Shown here: positions 19,101 through 28,902 of the stretch, piece by piece | Layout of the letters: each line of letters opens with the position of its first letter | Numbering within the stretch: the first letter of the stretch is position 1 | NCBI RefSeq assembly: GCF_000315625.1 | Contig: NW_005434385.1 | Span: 1 to 29,652, forward strand | Length of the DNA stretch: 29,652 bases | Direction of reading: 5' to 3' | Origin: Guillardia theta CCMP2712 | Taxonomy: Eukaryota; Cryptophyceae; Pyrenomonadales; Geminigeraceae | Made by a program: the position numbers and the translations under genes | Notes under the pieces: model-generated | The model's input: only the letters and a program-made list of their open reading frames with translations | Told to the model about the DNA's origin: nothing | Database searches by the model: none

Positions 19101-20110
19101 AGAGGGAAGAAGAGAAGAGAGCAGAGCAGAGTAAGGGGGGGAAGAAGAGGGAAGAAGAGAAGAGAGCAGAGCAGAGTAAGGGGGGGAAGAAGAGGGAAGA
19201 AGAGAAGAGAGCAGAGCAGAGTAAGGGGGGGGGGGGAGAAGAGAAGAGAGCAGAGCAGAGCAGAGCAAGGCTAACTCTGAGCTCCTTCAGCTGCAAAGGT
19301 TCTCGGGCTCATCTAGAGTTTGCCGACATGTCGCAGAGCTGGTGGGAGGAGTCCGACTTGAGCGAAGCGTTCCTTGCCGGGGCTGACCTGCGGGAAAGTC
19401 GCCTGCGAGCTGTCAAGGTGGAGCGCATCGTGTGGCAGGTAGAAGCGGAGGCGCGAGGGGATGGGAGAGGTTGAGCACGAGGTTTGACGGCAGGACGGCA
19501 ACGTGAAATGCGATCTGTCGCGGGCAGACCTGGAGGGGATGGAGATGGAGGGGGCGAACCTCGCAGGCGTGAGACTGGAGGAGACGAACTTGAGGGCAGC
19601 CGTGCTGCGAGGAGCCTTGCTGGTGAAGAGCAACCTGTGCGACGCCAACCTCTGGTGAGTTGCATGTGAGGGAGGTCAGACGAGGATGAGAAAGATTGAC
19701 TACTTTGCAGCGCTGCCTGCCTGGACCAGGCAAATCTTGCAGGAAGCGACTTGACTGGAGCAAGGGTGTCGTGTGTGTCGCTCAATGACGCAAACATACA
19801 AGGAGCAAACTTGACGCGGGTTGTATGGAAGAGAAAGGAGGAGGAAGAGGAGGTGAAGGGGAAGGAGCTGGAACTGAGTGAGGACTTTATCAGAGCGAGA
19901 GGAGCGAACTTCACAGGGGTGGATCTGACTGGCGCAGACTTGAGCATGGCAGACCTGACAGGCGCCATGCTGAATCACGCTGACCTCACTCGCTGCAACC
20001 TCAAAGACGCTGTCCTGACCAACACGCAGCTTTTTCATTGTGACGTCGAGCAAGCGGTGGGGCTGTCCATGAACTCAATCTTGCAGCTCCGCGAAAACAA
20101 TCAGACATGA
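16190..20110 (+). CDS. Large pentapeptide-repeat protein, 11 exons
   Basis: Rebuilt exons: 16190-16986, 17066-17154, 17209-17327, 17405-17527, 17976(?)-18266, 18344-18486, 18531-18803, 18848-18979, 19291-19438, 19494-19654, 19711-20110. Phases agree at each GT-AG junction; total 891 aa. After a repeat-poor N-terminus (MADLFWDHFPLQSRYK..., about 70 residues), nearly the whole protein is built of A(D/N)LXX-type pentapeptides (for example ADLSS, ADLSG, ANLRG, GANLQG, ADLTG). Such repeats form a right-handed square beta-helix. A short Lys/Glu-rich insertion (KRKEEEEEVKGKELEL) interrupts the repeats in the last exon, and a brief non-repeat tail ends it. No signal peptide, enzyme domain or membrane segment is visible. 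The function cannot be deduced; most members act through protein binding. The acceptor of exon 5 is uncertain (17976 or 18009 both keep phase). The start was chosen where low-complexity upstream sequence ends. Confidence 0.85.
17528..17975 (+). other. Long pyrimidine-rich intron of the pentapeptide-repeat gene
   Basis: The interval between exons 4 and 5 is about 450 bp against 44-79 bp for most introns of this gene. It starts GTGAGA and is rich in C and T, with short ctccctcctctat repeats at about 17571-17615. No pentapeptide-like coding is visible in any plus frame, so I call it one intron, but a small hidden exon cannot be excluded. Confidence 0.55.
19020..19260. repeat. 45-bp purine-rich minisatellite inside an intron
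   Basis: About five units of 45-47 bp (agcagagcagagtaaggggg followed by gaagaagaggga-type sequence) with G runs of 7 to 13. It lies wholly within the intron 18980-19290 of the pentapeptide-repeat gene, which explains that intron's larger size (311 bp). Confidence 0.9.
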
Positions 20111-20706
20111 AGAGAGCACGAGCCACCGGTCTTGAGAAGAGAAAGACTTAATCAAGAGATAGGATGTAATAAGCAGCAACGATAAAGTATCAGATGTGCT
20201 CTTACAATCTTCCTTGCTGTACATTCGACTGAGTGAGATCACCAACATATATTTGTATCAGATAAGATTCAATGTAAGCGAATGCCATCTTCCCTGCTGT
20301 TCTTGCTCTCCCTCAACTTGACTGCCCTTTCTCTCCTCATCATTCGTTCTCGTGTTCCTTGGAGGGAACATTTGAGACCGTGACAGCGCGCAATGAGCTG
20401 TAGATCTGAGCCAGTCACCAGCTCCTTGACCATGGGATGTGATGCACTTGTGAAGGATCAGCGAGTGCGATACCGTATTCACGAAGAATGTTTGGAGATG
20501 AGTGCGATACCATATCATGATGAAGAAAATCAGCGCGATACTGCATTGATGAAGAATGTTAAAAAAATGTCCAACCTTGAAAAACAGTGGTGAGTTCAAG
20601 GACACAGGAGAAACAAGCGTTGACATGACATGAGATGGTTTCAAGGTTTTCAATTCAAAAGGATTTACATCAATCAAGCAAACTGAACATGTTTCAGCCT
20701 CCGATC
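20111..20706. other. Interval between convergent genes
   Basis: About 600 bp between the pentapeptide-repeat gene and the minus-strand gene at 20707. It holds a degenerate threefold repeat at about 20460-20570 (gtgcgatacc...gaagaatg, spacing 31-37 bp). No gene or clear polyadenylation hexamer for the pentapeptide gene was seen. Confidence 0.45.
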
Positions 20707-21570
20707 TCAATTGAAGGGAGCTCGCGATGCAAGGAGGCCGAGGGAGTAGGATAAGGCAAGAGGGCTGCTGGACGACGGCAGAGACGCGTTGAGACTCATT
20801 TGGAGCGGGAGCAGAGACTGGAGTGACTGCTGTTGAAAGAGCGTCGCAGGCATGGCCTGACCTGTACAGTTGGCCTTGTACAGCGCCAGACTGAGGAGAA
20901 GAGGATTCGCCAAAAGGGTTCCTCTTGCATCACAAGGCGTGATTACACTCGGTTGCAAGACGGGAAGTTGCATGTCTTGAGATCCTTCGAGTCTTCGGGG
21001 GCTGTGAACAGCGGCGTCGCTTCTTGCTGCTGCTTCCGATTTCTTACTGGGTCCCTCCGCGTCTTCGTCCGACCCTCCAGCTGTTCGCCGCATGACTTCA
21101 TCCTCCGTCCAAAGATGTCTCGTAGCTTCAGCCCAGCTCCTACCGCTCCACACGTCTCTGATAGTCTTAGGTGTAACTCCGTACCTCGGAGCTACGGCCT
21201 TGCAGTGAAGCATGCTTCCTCGTCGCAAATTTCCGCCTTTGCAGGCTATCGGCCTCAGTTTATAAATCTCCACAGCTTCTTCTGCAGTTAATTGTTGTCG
21301 CTTGGAGCTGGCAGGTTTAAAGGGACGGCGAGAACCGCCAATCTCTGTGCTCATGTTGCTCGCTGCGCGATCTGACGGGACGGAGTGCTGGATGTTTGAA
21401 GTTTGAACAGCCTGTCGCAGCAAAGAAAGCGCTTCCTCTGACACCCCCGCAGTCTTAGCGAGTGCAGACAAAGCATCCTCTATCTCCTTCCCAGCATCGC
21501 TGTCTTTCTCATAAATGCTGCCTCCATCACTTGCAGAAGGCCCCTCAAGATGAGAAGAAACGCGATTCAT
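20707..21570 (-). CDS. Protein with helix-turn-helix-like domain
   Basis: A single-exon minus-strand ORF of 287 aa from the first ATG (21570-21568). Residues about 85-155 form the only conserved-looking part: LTAEEAVEIYKLR, then AVAPRYGVTPKTIRDVWSGR and SWAEATRHLW. This reads as a helix-turn-helix in which a short 'YGVTPKTIRDVW' recognition-type helix is followed by a Trp-containing tail. I associate this pattern with expanded, largely unnamed protein families in algae and stramenopiles, by memory of style only. The flanks are Ser/Ala/Glu-rich, low-complexity and probably disordered; the C-terminus is Leu/Ser/Gln-rich. A DNA-binding or transposon-derived role is possible. It is convergent with the pentapeptide-repeat gene. 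The frame stays open to about 21681 without another ATG. Confidence 0.6.
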   Translation of the reverse strand: MNRVSSHLEGPSASDGGSIYEKDSDAGKEIEDALSALAKTAGVSEEALSLLRQAVQTSNIQHSVPSDRAASNMSTEIGGSRRPFKPASSKRQQLTAEEAVEIYKLRPIACKGGNLRRGSMLHCKAVAPRYGVTPKTIRDVWSGRSWAEATRHLWTEDEVMRRTAGGSDEDAEGPSKKSEAAARSDAAVHSPRRLEGSQDMQLPVLQPSVITPCDARGTLLANPLLLSLALYKANCTGQAMPATLFQQQSLQSLLPLQMSLNASLPSSSSPLALSYSLGLLASRAPFN

Positions 21571-22892
21571 CAGAAATATCGTCTGCCCTCGAAACCAAAG
21601 CAAAGGCGAGCACCAGAGGTCAACAGAATACAGTCTGACGCTAAGATATGTAACAGGAGGGCTGAAAGTTAGAAGCAGCAATTGAAAGTTAGAAAAGCAA
21701 TTGTCAAGGTAAATGCAAACGTGCTAACGCGACAGGAAAACCCTAGAGTGTGTCTTGAAACTAAAGCACAACAGCAAAGGCAGAAGGGGCGATCGGAGGG
21801 AAGAGAAGGACTATGGGAAGGAGGAGGATGGAGAAGGAAGCAGACGAAGAAGGGGAGGAGCAGTAAACGATCGGGGAGGAGCAAGCGGGGACAGGGCCGT
21901 GTGTTGCTAATACAAGGAGGCCATTCACAGCTGCCCACTGCGCATGAACAAAGACGGACGCGGACGCACAAAAATAGTACCCCCCACCCCTTCCTCTGTC
22001 GATGTTGAATTTGACAGGGGTGGTATAAATGAGGGGGTACCAATCACGTAGGGGTACTTTATTGAGTGTGAATTACATTATTATAGGGGTCACAGAGTGG
22101 GTGGCTAAGGTACCGGTACTGGCTGCCATGGGTATGTTCATGTACTACCCCTTCCATACGACCACCACCCACCCACCCACCCACCGACCCAAGTTTTGAT
22201 CCTACCGATGTCCCTCGAAACTCCAGGGCTGTTGGGAGGTATCAATGTGGACACATTGGTTTACTCGTATTGGGTCCTAGCAAGATAGGACCATATCCTT
22301 AGGCTTGTGTCCCCAGACATTTCCTTGGACCTGGGAGATAGGAAAAAGTCTTAGGGTATTACGATCACCTATTACCAGGTACCCCATAGATGAAGATCTG
22401 ACCGAGAGTTGTGTTTGCTAGGGGGTAGGGTGGAAACGGAGGCGCCCCTCCCAGATGGTGGGGTGATCACGGTAGAAAGAACGGGTAGTGCAATCCAAGT
22501 TGGGATGGAAGGCATTGCTCTGTCCCCCCGTGACCAATATATTATAATAATTATATATATGAGGGGTAGTGGGTGGTGGTGAATGGTACCGGAGTATAAG
22601 GAAAATGGATTGGGGTGGGGTGATCGAACTAGGGACCTAGGGATCGGAAGGGGTACATAATTTTAGGGATTGAGGGTACAGGAAAGGAACACCTTCGTGA
22701 CCCACCTCTTCATTGATCACCCCTTCATTGATAGTCAAATACACCGGTACTCTCATGGGTGCCATGACATTCGATGATATAAGAACGAAAAAAAAGAAAG
22801 AAAAAGAAAAAAAGAAAATCTGATGACTAGGATGCATGTGTAGTAAACTTGAGCCTCTCCAGGTCTCCTCTCAGTAACCTCCCATTTGGTTG

Positions 22893-22920
22893 CCGGGCCC
22901 GGGCCCGGGCCCGGGCCCGG
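22893..22920. repeat. (GGGCCC)4 self-complementary repeat
   Basis: A pure G/C run in which every GGGCCC unit is itself a palindrome, so many alternative hairpins can form. It lies in a gene-free interval. Confidence 0.9.
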
Positions 22921-23694
22921 ACGATCCGAACAGCTCCGATCCCTGAGGTAGCGGCTGCAATGAAGCGACTAGCCATGCTGCTAGCAATGGCACAAACTGC
23001 TGCGATCGGAGTGAAAACAGAAAGAACATGGCGTAGAATGACAGAAATGTGGAGTAGATGATATTGATACAAATGCGAAGAACGAGAGAGAATGAAAGGG
23101 AGAGGGGGGCGAGAAGACGAGATTGTCGGTGATCAAATATGATCATAATCGAGATGATCGAGATTATGATGATACAGATAATTTCGACGAGATTCGAACA
23201 TGTCTTGACACAATTACCATAGTCAGCACCAAACCCCAAACACGTCAATGGAAATGATGGTAGAGATGGTTCAGAAACGAAGATCATCTAAATAGAAGCG
23301 CTCATGTGCATGACAAAGGTGATCGTGAGGAAGAACAAGAGAAGCATGAAGATAGTGACGATGAAACAGTCTTCGAAACGCGAGCGAATGAAATGATCAA
23401 CAATGTGATGAAAATTTTATGGACAAGACAGAGGAATTCAGAGAAACGAGTGATGATATTGAGTTTCAAGATAAGCTGATTGATTTACTTCCAATGACAA
23501 AGGCAGTAATGCAAAACGACGGAGGTATGGGAAGAGAACATTAAAGGAGCAAGGAAAGGAGGCGGGAGTGGTTTGAGAAGGTAGTAGGTCTAGACGAAGG
23601 TGAATAGAAGAGCAAGCTATTCAAGTTGCAAACCTCACAGATAGAAGAAGTTCAAACACGAAGTGATGACAGCGAGAAGAGCACAGACAGAGCA

Positions 23695-23792
23695 AAAGAA
23701 AGAAAGAAAGACAGACAGACAGAAAGACAGACAGACAGACAGACAGAAAGACAGACAGACAGTCAGACAGACAGACAGACAGACAGACAGAA

Positions 23793-23823
<31 letters not shown>

Positions 23824-23851
23824 AAGACAGACAGACAGAAAGACAGACAGA
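23695..23851. repeat. ACAG/AAAG tetranucleotide microsatellite
   Basis: About 39 tetranucleotide units, mainly ACAG with interspersed AAAG. It is simple sequence; the Asp-Arg-Gln-Thr peptides it would encode are not taken as a gene. Confidence 0.95.
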
Positions 23852-24148
23852 GAGCATGCAATGCCAGGGAACCATGGACATCAACAGGTGGAGTGGAGGG
23901 AGAAAGCAAAATGGGAAGACTGATAAAGGAGCGAGAGCCAGTACAAGTTGGGCATTAAGTAGATTGCTTGAAGGCACGATTGATGCTTTGGAAGTAAAAG
24001 GAGAGCTGAAGGCTGCGAGGGGACAGCGGTGAATGACAACGTGAAAGAATTCACGGAGGGGGGGGAAATTGATAGAGAAGGAGGAGGATGCAGAACTTGA
24101 GGAGGAGGAGGCGGGACATTTTCATGCTAGTGATGTAGCTACTGATAG

Positions 24149-26864
24149 ATGGAAGGCGACTGCTGCGACGAGTGCGGGCCGACGGAAGTGAACACAGTGA
24201 TCATCTCGCATCTCGTGAAAGTTCGCAAGGACAAGTTGACGGTGATGTACAACGGCAAAGCAAATCACGCGCAGGATGTTGGAGTGAGAGAAACATCCTG
24301 CCGGCACCTCAACTCACTCGCTTTGCAGTCAGTGCAGGCCAATCGTCCCTTCTCCAAGACTTCGCTGGTCGGGTACTTTGAGATGACTGTCCTCAATGCT
24401 GGCACGCGAGGGTGGGGAGGCGAGCAGGGCGGCAGGAGCTGACTGACTTGCACAGGTGCATGTCCATCGGTCTTGCGAGCTCGGACTTCAACAACACGCG
24501 CCATCCGGGTTGGGAGCCAGGGTAAGGGGAGGAAGAAGACGGGGGTTAGAGGAAGGGAGACATGCTGAGGCAGATGTAGGTCGTATGGATACCACGGAGA
24601 CGACGGAAAGAAGTACTGTCATCCTTCGCGCGGGTGAACGAAGGAGCCTCGTCCCCCAACTCACTCACATCTCAGCGAGCCCTACGCGTCCAAGTTCGGC
24701 TCCGACGACGTCGTTGGCTGCGGTTTCAACTTCGTGAGCAGGGAAATTTTCTTCACGAAGAACGGAAAGAGCTTAGGTTACCTCCATCCTATTACCCGCC
24801 TTATCGTACCCGCCCCTGCGCCTCCTCCCCCCCCCCCTCCCTCCTCCTCCTCCCCCTCCTCTGTCTTCGCCCCCGTCCTCGATTCCTCCCCTTTCTTCCC
24901 CTAGCCTCTCTTCTCATGACGTTCACACAGGTGTGGCCTTCACCAATCCCGACGACAGGTAGGATCAATCTTTCTCCTGCTGCTCGTTATGTTGATCTTT
25001 CTTTCTTGTTGTCTGCTCTTGATTTTGCTGTGCTCGTCTCCACTTTGTATCCCCTCTAACTCAATCGCTCTTCCTCTCCCTTCGTCCTCTCAACCGCTGA
25101 AATTTCTTCTTCTTGATTGCCTCGTTTGGTCATCCTCGTTCCTCTCTCCCTCATCTACCCCCGTTCTCTGCTCGCTTGTGCAGCTACTTCCCTACTGTCG
25201 GGCTGCACTCGGAAGGCGAGCAGGTTCGTCTCAACTTCGGGGACGACCCTCAGCGTCCCTTCCTGTTCCCGCTGGACCTTCTCCTCCGCGAAGAGCGAGA
25301 CAAGATTACCTCAACTGTATCCAATGTGAGAGCAGAGAACGAGGAGAAGAGAGGGGAGGGAGACAGGGGGAGGAGGGGAGGGAGAAGGAAGGAGTGGGGC
25401 AGAGAGGGGAGGGAGAGGAGGCTGCATTTATACGAGGGTAGCAGGAGGGAGACATTGAGTGTGCGGGCAGATCCCAATGAGTGTGATGGACATGAACCGT
25501 CTAGTCGCCAACTTCCTGCGGCACGAAGGCTACCTCGACTCGCTCGTCTCCTTCCAGGTCTCACGCCGCACCCACAAACGAGCGACTGGAGTAACCCGCG
25601 ATTCACAGGAATGCGCGATGCTGCCTGGGGGAGGAGAGGAGCAGTGGAGCTCCAGCGAATCTGAAGAGAAGAGAAGCGGTGAGAGGACAAGAGAGATAGA
25701 GACAAGGGCAGAGCAGGGGAGGAAGGGAAGCCGGCACACCGGCAGGGGAGGAGAGGAGGACATGACAGAGGCAACAGAAGTAATAGATAAATAGAGTAGG
25801 AGGGAGGTGGGCGAGTCGAGAGAGTTGATCAGGATCTAATGAATGCATTGTTTGTCCCAGCTATTCGTCAGCTGATCATTCAAGGAAATATGGACAAAGC
25901 GGAAGAAGCAATCCGGGAAAGGTTTCCGTCGCTGCTCGAGAGCAAGAGAAGGTGATTGCTGCTGCGGCTGCGGCTGCGGCTGAGAGGGTGCAGGGCCAAG
26001 GCTTTCATCAACGGTCAGAAGTTCATAGAGATGCTGCTCGCAGAGCGACAGGAGGACGCGATCATGTTTGCAAGGTGATGCGGGGGGATGAAAACATCTC
26101 CACGTCCTGACCCCCCGACACCGTCACCGCCATCTTCATCACTCCCTCCTGCTCCTGTCTCCTTTCCACCACCTCCTCTTTCTCCTCTTCCACCACGATC
26201 TCTTCCTGCTTTTTCACCTGCATCTTCGTCCTCACCCCCTCCGTCTATGCAGAGAAAACCTGGCCAAGGTGCTTCACGAGTCGAGCACCGACGTGCACAT
26301 GGCCGACTGCCCCGAGGAGAAGCAAGGTCGCCCACCGACTTCAGAGATCGTCAGCTACCTCGAGGTGAGGGAGGGAGCGTCTACTGGGCTGTGACATGGC
26401 TGCAGGAGGTCATCGGTCTGCTTGCCTACGAGGACCCCGCAAACTCTCCGCTGTCCCACCTGCTCTCCTCCGAGCACAGGAAGAAGGTTGCAGACGTTGT
26501 CAACACCGCCATTCTCGGTCGGCCAGTGTCTCCCTGTGTTCCTGCCTGACTTGTGTCCTCCTCAAGAGCATGAGAATGTGGGGAGCCGCTCCGAGCTGGA
26601 AGTGCTCCTGAAGCAGCTGGTGGCCTGCCAAGACACCCTACGAAGAATGAAGGTGACAACGAGGGATAGAAGGGCATGGGAAGCGAGACGAGACAGGAGG
26701 CGAGATAGGGGAAATGGACGAGACAAGATAACGAGAGAGGGGAGGAGAAGAGGTGGGTTTGGCTGACGGGGAACGAGGAGGGAAAGGAGGGAGCAGAGGG
26801 ATGACCATGTTTCCAGGGAAGCAGGGGCCCAAAGTTTGTACTGGAGGAGGCGATCAGGCGGTGA
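24149..26864 (+). CDS. RanBPM/GID1-type CTLH E3 ligase subunit (SPRY-LisH-CTLH-CRA)
   Basis: Exons: 24149-24411, 24456-24521, 24580-24633, 24676-24776, 24931-24958, 25184-25325, 25471-25557, 25609-25678, 25861-25951, 25994-26074, 26253-26364, 26406-26517, 26567-26652, 26817-26864; 446 aa, all GT-AG with consistent phase. The SPRY domain runs from about residue 25 to 190, with [43 protein letters not shown] and [19 protein letters not shown], matching RANBP9/10. Lis[45 protein letters not shown] then [29 protein letters not shown] and VNTAILEHEN, ending [12 protein letters not shown]. This is a substrate-side scaffold of the GID/CTLH ubiquitin ligase. The long disordered spacer between CTLH and CRA in the human protein is nearly absent, making it compact. 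An upstream exon is possible because the chosen ATG lies close to the SPRY domain. Confidence 0.93.
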
Positions 26865-26868
26865 GAGG

Positions 26869-26874
26869 TTTATT
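26869..26874 (-). terminator. AATAAA overlapping the SMYD-like stop codon
   Basis: On the minus strand the stop context is GAATAAAC, so an AATAAA hexamer includes the TAA stop. It could serve as a polyadenylation signal read into the 3' end of GID1, or be chance. Confidence 0.25.
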
Positions 26875-27928
26875 CTCGCCGCCGCCCGCATGTGCCGCAG
26901 GTTGTTTGACGAGGGGAGGAGGGGGAGGAGGGGAAGCACAAGCCCTCGCAGAACGAGTCTGTGCAACGGTGGCTGCGATTAAACGCCTCGATCAGCTGCC
27001 GCTCCTCCTCGGGCCCTGCGACGCACAGGGGACAAGAGCAGAGGAACTGGTAGACCTTATGGAGCCAATCGCGCCTCTCCTCCTTGTTCTCCATCAGACT
27101 CGCGTCGCTGTAGCTGATGCACAGCTCCTCGCCTGCCACGATCTCTCGCAAGGTCACGACGGACAGGAGACGCTTGTTGCTCTCGACGCGTTGGACGATG
27201 GTGACATTGGGAAGGCAAGAGTGATTGAGAAAGCAAACTCGAGGGAAGATGCCGAAGCCTATCATGGCGACTCTCTTCCCTTCCTCCTTCTTCCATATCC
27301 CCACTGAGTTGCTCTGCTCTGCGCACAGAATGACTTCCAGCTCTTCCTCTTCGATGCGCGCAGAGAGAGGAAGCGCATCAAGGATGATGCTTGCCACTAG
27401 CGAGAGCTCCGATCTTCTCGCTGCAGGAACACGATCTTCGTTGGAAGCAAGACGGTCGAGGAGATCCCTGATCTTTGAACTTCCTCGTAGAGATTCTTCG
27501 GCCATGCGGCATAGCAACATGACCATGAGCCGAGCGAGCGGAACATCGTCCACCCTCAGCAGCTCGCGGTCCAATCGCATCAAACTATTGCACTCCCCGT
27601 CTCTGCTGCCCTTCCGCTGGTGCCTCTCCTCGTCTTCCCTCCAGCATTGCTCTGAGCACCACCATCCATTGCAGTCTCGACAGCTTCTGGGATGCTCAAG
27701 AGCCTCCCCGCTACCCATGCAGTACATGCACGTGCCTGGTCCCTCCTGCAGCCCCACCAGCACGAGCGCCTCGTCCTCTCCCACCACCTCCCCCCCTCTC
27801 AAGCCTCTCTGAGCCACCGTCCTCCTTCCCCGTCCCTCGTCTCTCCCCTCCTTGTTCTCCGCATCTCTCCCCTCCCCCTCCCCCTCGCCATCATCGTCCA
27901 CCACCGCCACTGCCTCCCATCCTGCCAT
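26870..27928 (-). CDS. SET and MYND domain protein (SMYD-like)
   Basis: A minus-strand single exon of 352 aa from ATG 27928-27926; the frame is open to 27952 but without an earlier ATG. Order: acidic/Gly-rich N-terminus; SET N-lobe with a GRG motif and AQRGLRGGEVV; MYND zinc finger (CMYCMGSG, CRDC, WWCSEQCW, then His and Cys) at about 65-110; helical SET-I part; SET core with GIFPRVCFLNHSCLPNVTIV and AGEELCISYSD at about 225-285; cysteine-rich post-SET (FLCSCPLC, later CGTCG). This split-SET layout is that of SMYD lysine methyltransferases, which use S-adenosylmethionine; NHSC and the GEE...Y motif are present. The substrate is unknown. It ends earlier than animal SMYD2/3, lacking the long C-terminal TPR-like domain, so a further exon or a short form is possible. 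It is convergent with GID1, stops 5 bp apart. Confidence 0.88.
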   Translation of the reverse strand: MAGWEAVAVVDDDGEGEGEGRDAENKEGRDEGRGRRTVAQRGLRGGEVVGEDEALVLVGLQEGPGTCMYCMGSGEALEHPRSCRDCNGWWCSEQCWREDEERHQRKGSRDGECNSLMRLDRELLRVDDVPLARLMVMLLCRMAEESLRGSSKIRDLLDRLASNEDRVPAARRSELSLVASIILDALPLSARIEEEELEVILCAEQSNSVGIWKKEEGKRVAMIGFGIFPRVCFLNHSCLPNVTIVQRVESNKRLLSVVTLREIVAGEELCISYSDASLMENKEERRDWLHKVYQFLCSCPLCVAGPEEERQLIEAFNRSHRCTDSFCEGLCFPSSPSSPRQTTCGTCGRRRE

Positions 27929-28902
27929 GCCAGATGCCCTACCACCACTCAACTATTGCTGCAGTACCCCTACCCCATGCACCAATGACCATGACCCTAC
28001 CCACAACAATCCAGAACTGATTGGATAATACTACCCCTTCAAATGACCCCACCCTGATTTCAAAGTACCATCCTGGCTACCCCCATTTTGACCGGAATCT
28101 GGAGGGGGTACGTGGGGTACCAGGTAGATGATGTTACTCACATCTGTTGTGTCTCGTTTCTGGATTCCTGCCGGTGAAGGTGTAAATCTGGTCAATTGAT
28201 TTGAAATAATTATTGAAATTGATGTTTTCAAGTATTTAATTTGGGTTTTTATCACATTGAATTCGAAATTGATGCAAAAGGGGACCCCAAGAGGAGGAAA
28301 TATTGTCGACAAACCCACACCATGCAGGTAACCCTGACACACAAGACAGGAAGGCATTACAAGACATGAAGCAGCAGCAACAGAAAGTAAACTATCACAG
28401 TCATCATGACATCAACCATGACAACAGTGGCAACTATGACAACAAATATGAAAGAAATATGAACATCGGAGCCACTGGAGCAGCAGGAGCAGGATCAGGA
28501 GGAGAGTGAGCAGAATGAGACCGTAGGATCATGAAAGAGGATGGCTGAAATCATTCTGATAGAGATAGACTTTCTCAAGACCATGAAAACGATGATGACA
28601 CGACTACGATGATTATCATTTTGAAGAAGAGAACAATTGAAGAAGAATGCGTAAGCGGTGCCGGGCTATGATTATCATCATCGATGATGAGCCAATGCAT
28701 GGATGATCAAGAAAGAGGAAGAGATCGTAACATGATCATGACGAGCTGGGAAACTTTGTCAGTTGGTTGCTCTCACACCCCTCAGAATGGTGCAAGTCCC
28801 TTATCCTTTCCTTCTCTGTACGGATGAGGTCTGGTCCTGTGTACTCACCTCTTCCTACCCAGGTGGCATATAGTCTGCTGGTCCTCGTCCTCCTCCTGGA
28901 GC
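27929..28902. other. Upstream region of the SMYD-like gene, no supported gene
   Basis: About 970 bp. 27960-28130 has 'ccccta', 'ggggtac' phrases resembling those at 22000-22700. 28360-28510 could encode a short Gln/His/Asn/Asp/Gly-rich peptide (68 codons) with no recognised features. 28540-28740 is rich in GAT/ATC motifs. I see no firm gene. Confidence 0.4.

Larger units (their letters stand above)
21571..24148. other. Repeat-rich interval without a supported gene
   Basis: About 2.6 kb. 21680-21990 is purine-rich. 22000-22760 has many 'ggggtac' and 'ccacccaccc' phrases and a short AT tract near 22540. 22893-22920 is a GGGCCC repeat. 23100-23560 contains short acidic reading frames (for example Asp/Glu/Arg-rich at about 23310-23480) that break after 30-60 codons. 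23695-23850 is a tetranucleotide array. No frame gives a recognisable protein. Part of this must be the GID1 promoter. Confidence 0.45.

Noticed and set aside
23626-23958. Plus-strand frame encoding DRQT repeats
   Set aside because: Produced by the ACAG microsatellite; no real coding evidence on either side.
25113-25664. 183-aa plus-strand frame across the LisH region
   Set aside because: It reads the LisH exon in the wrong frame and runs through an intron; the spliced GID1 model explains the sequence better.
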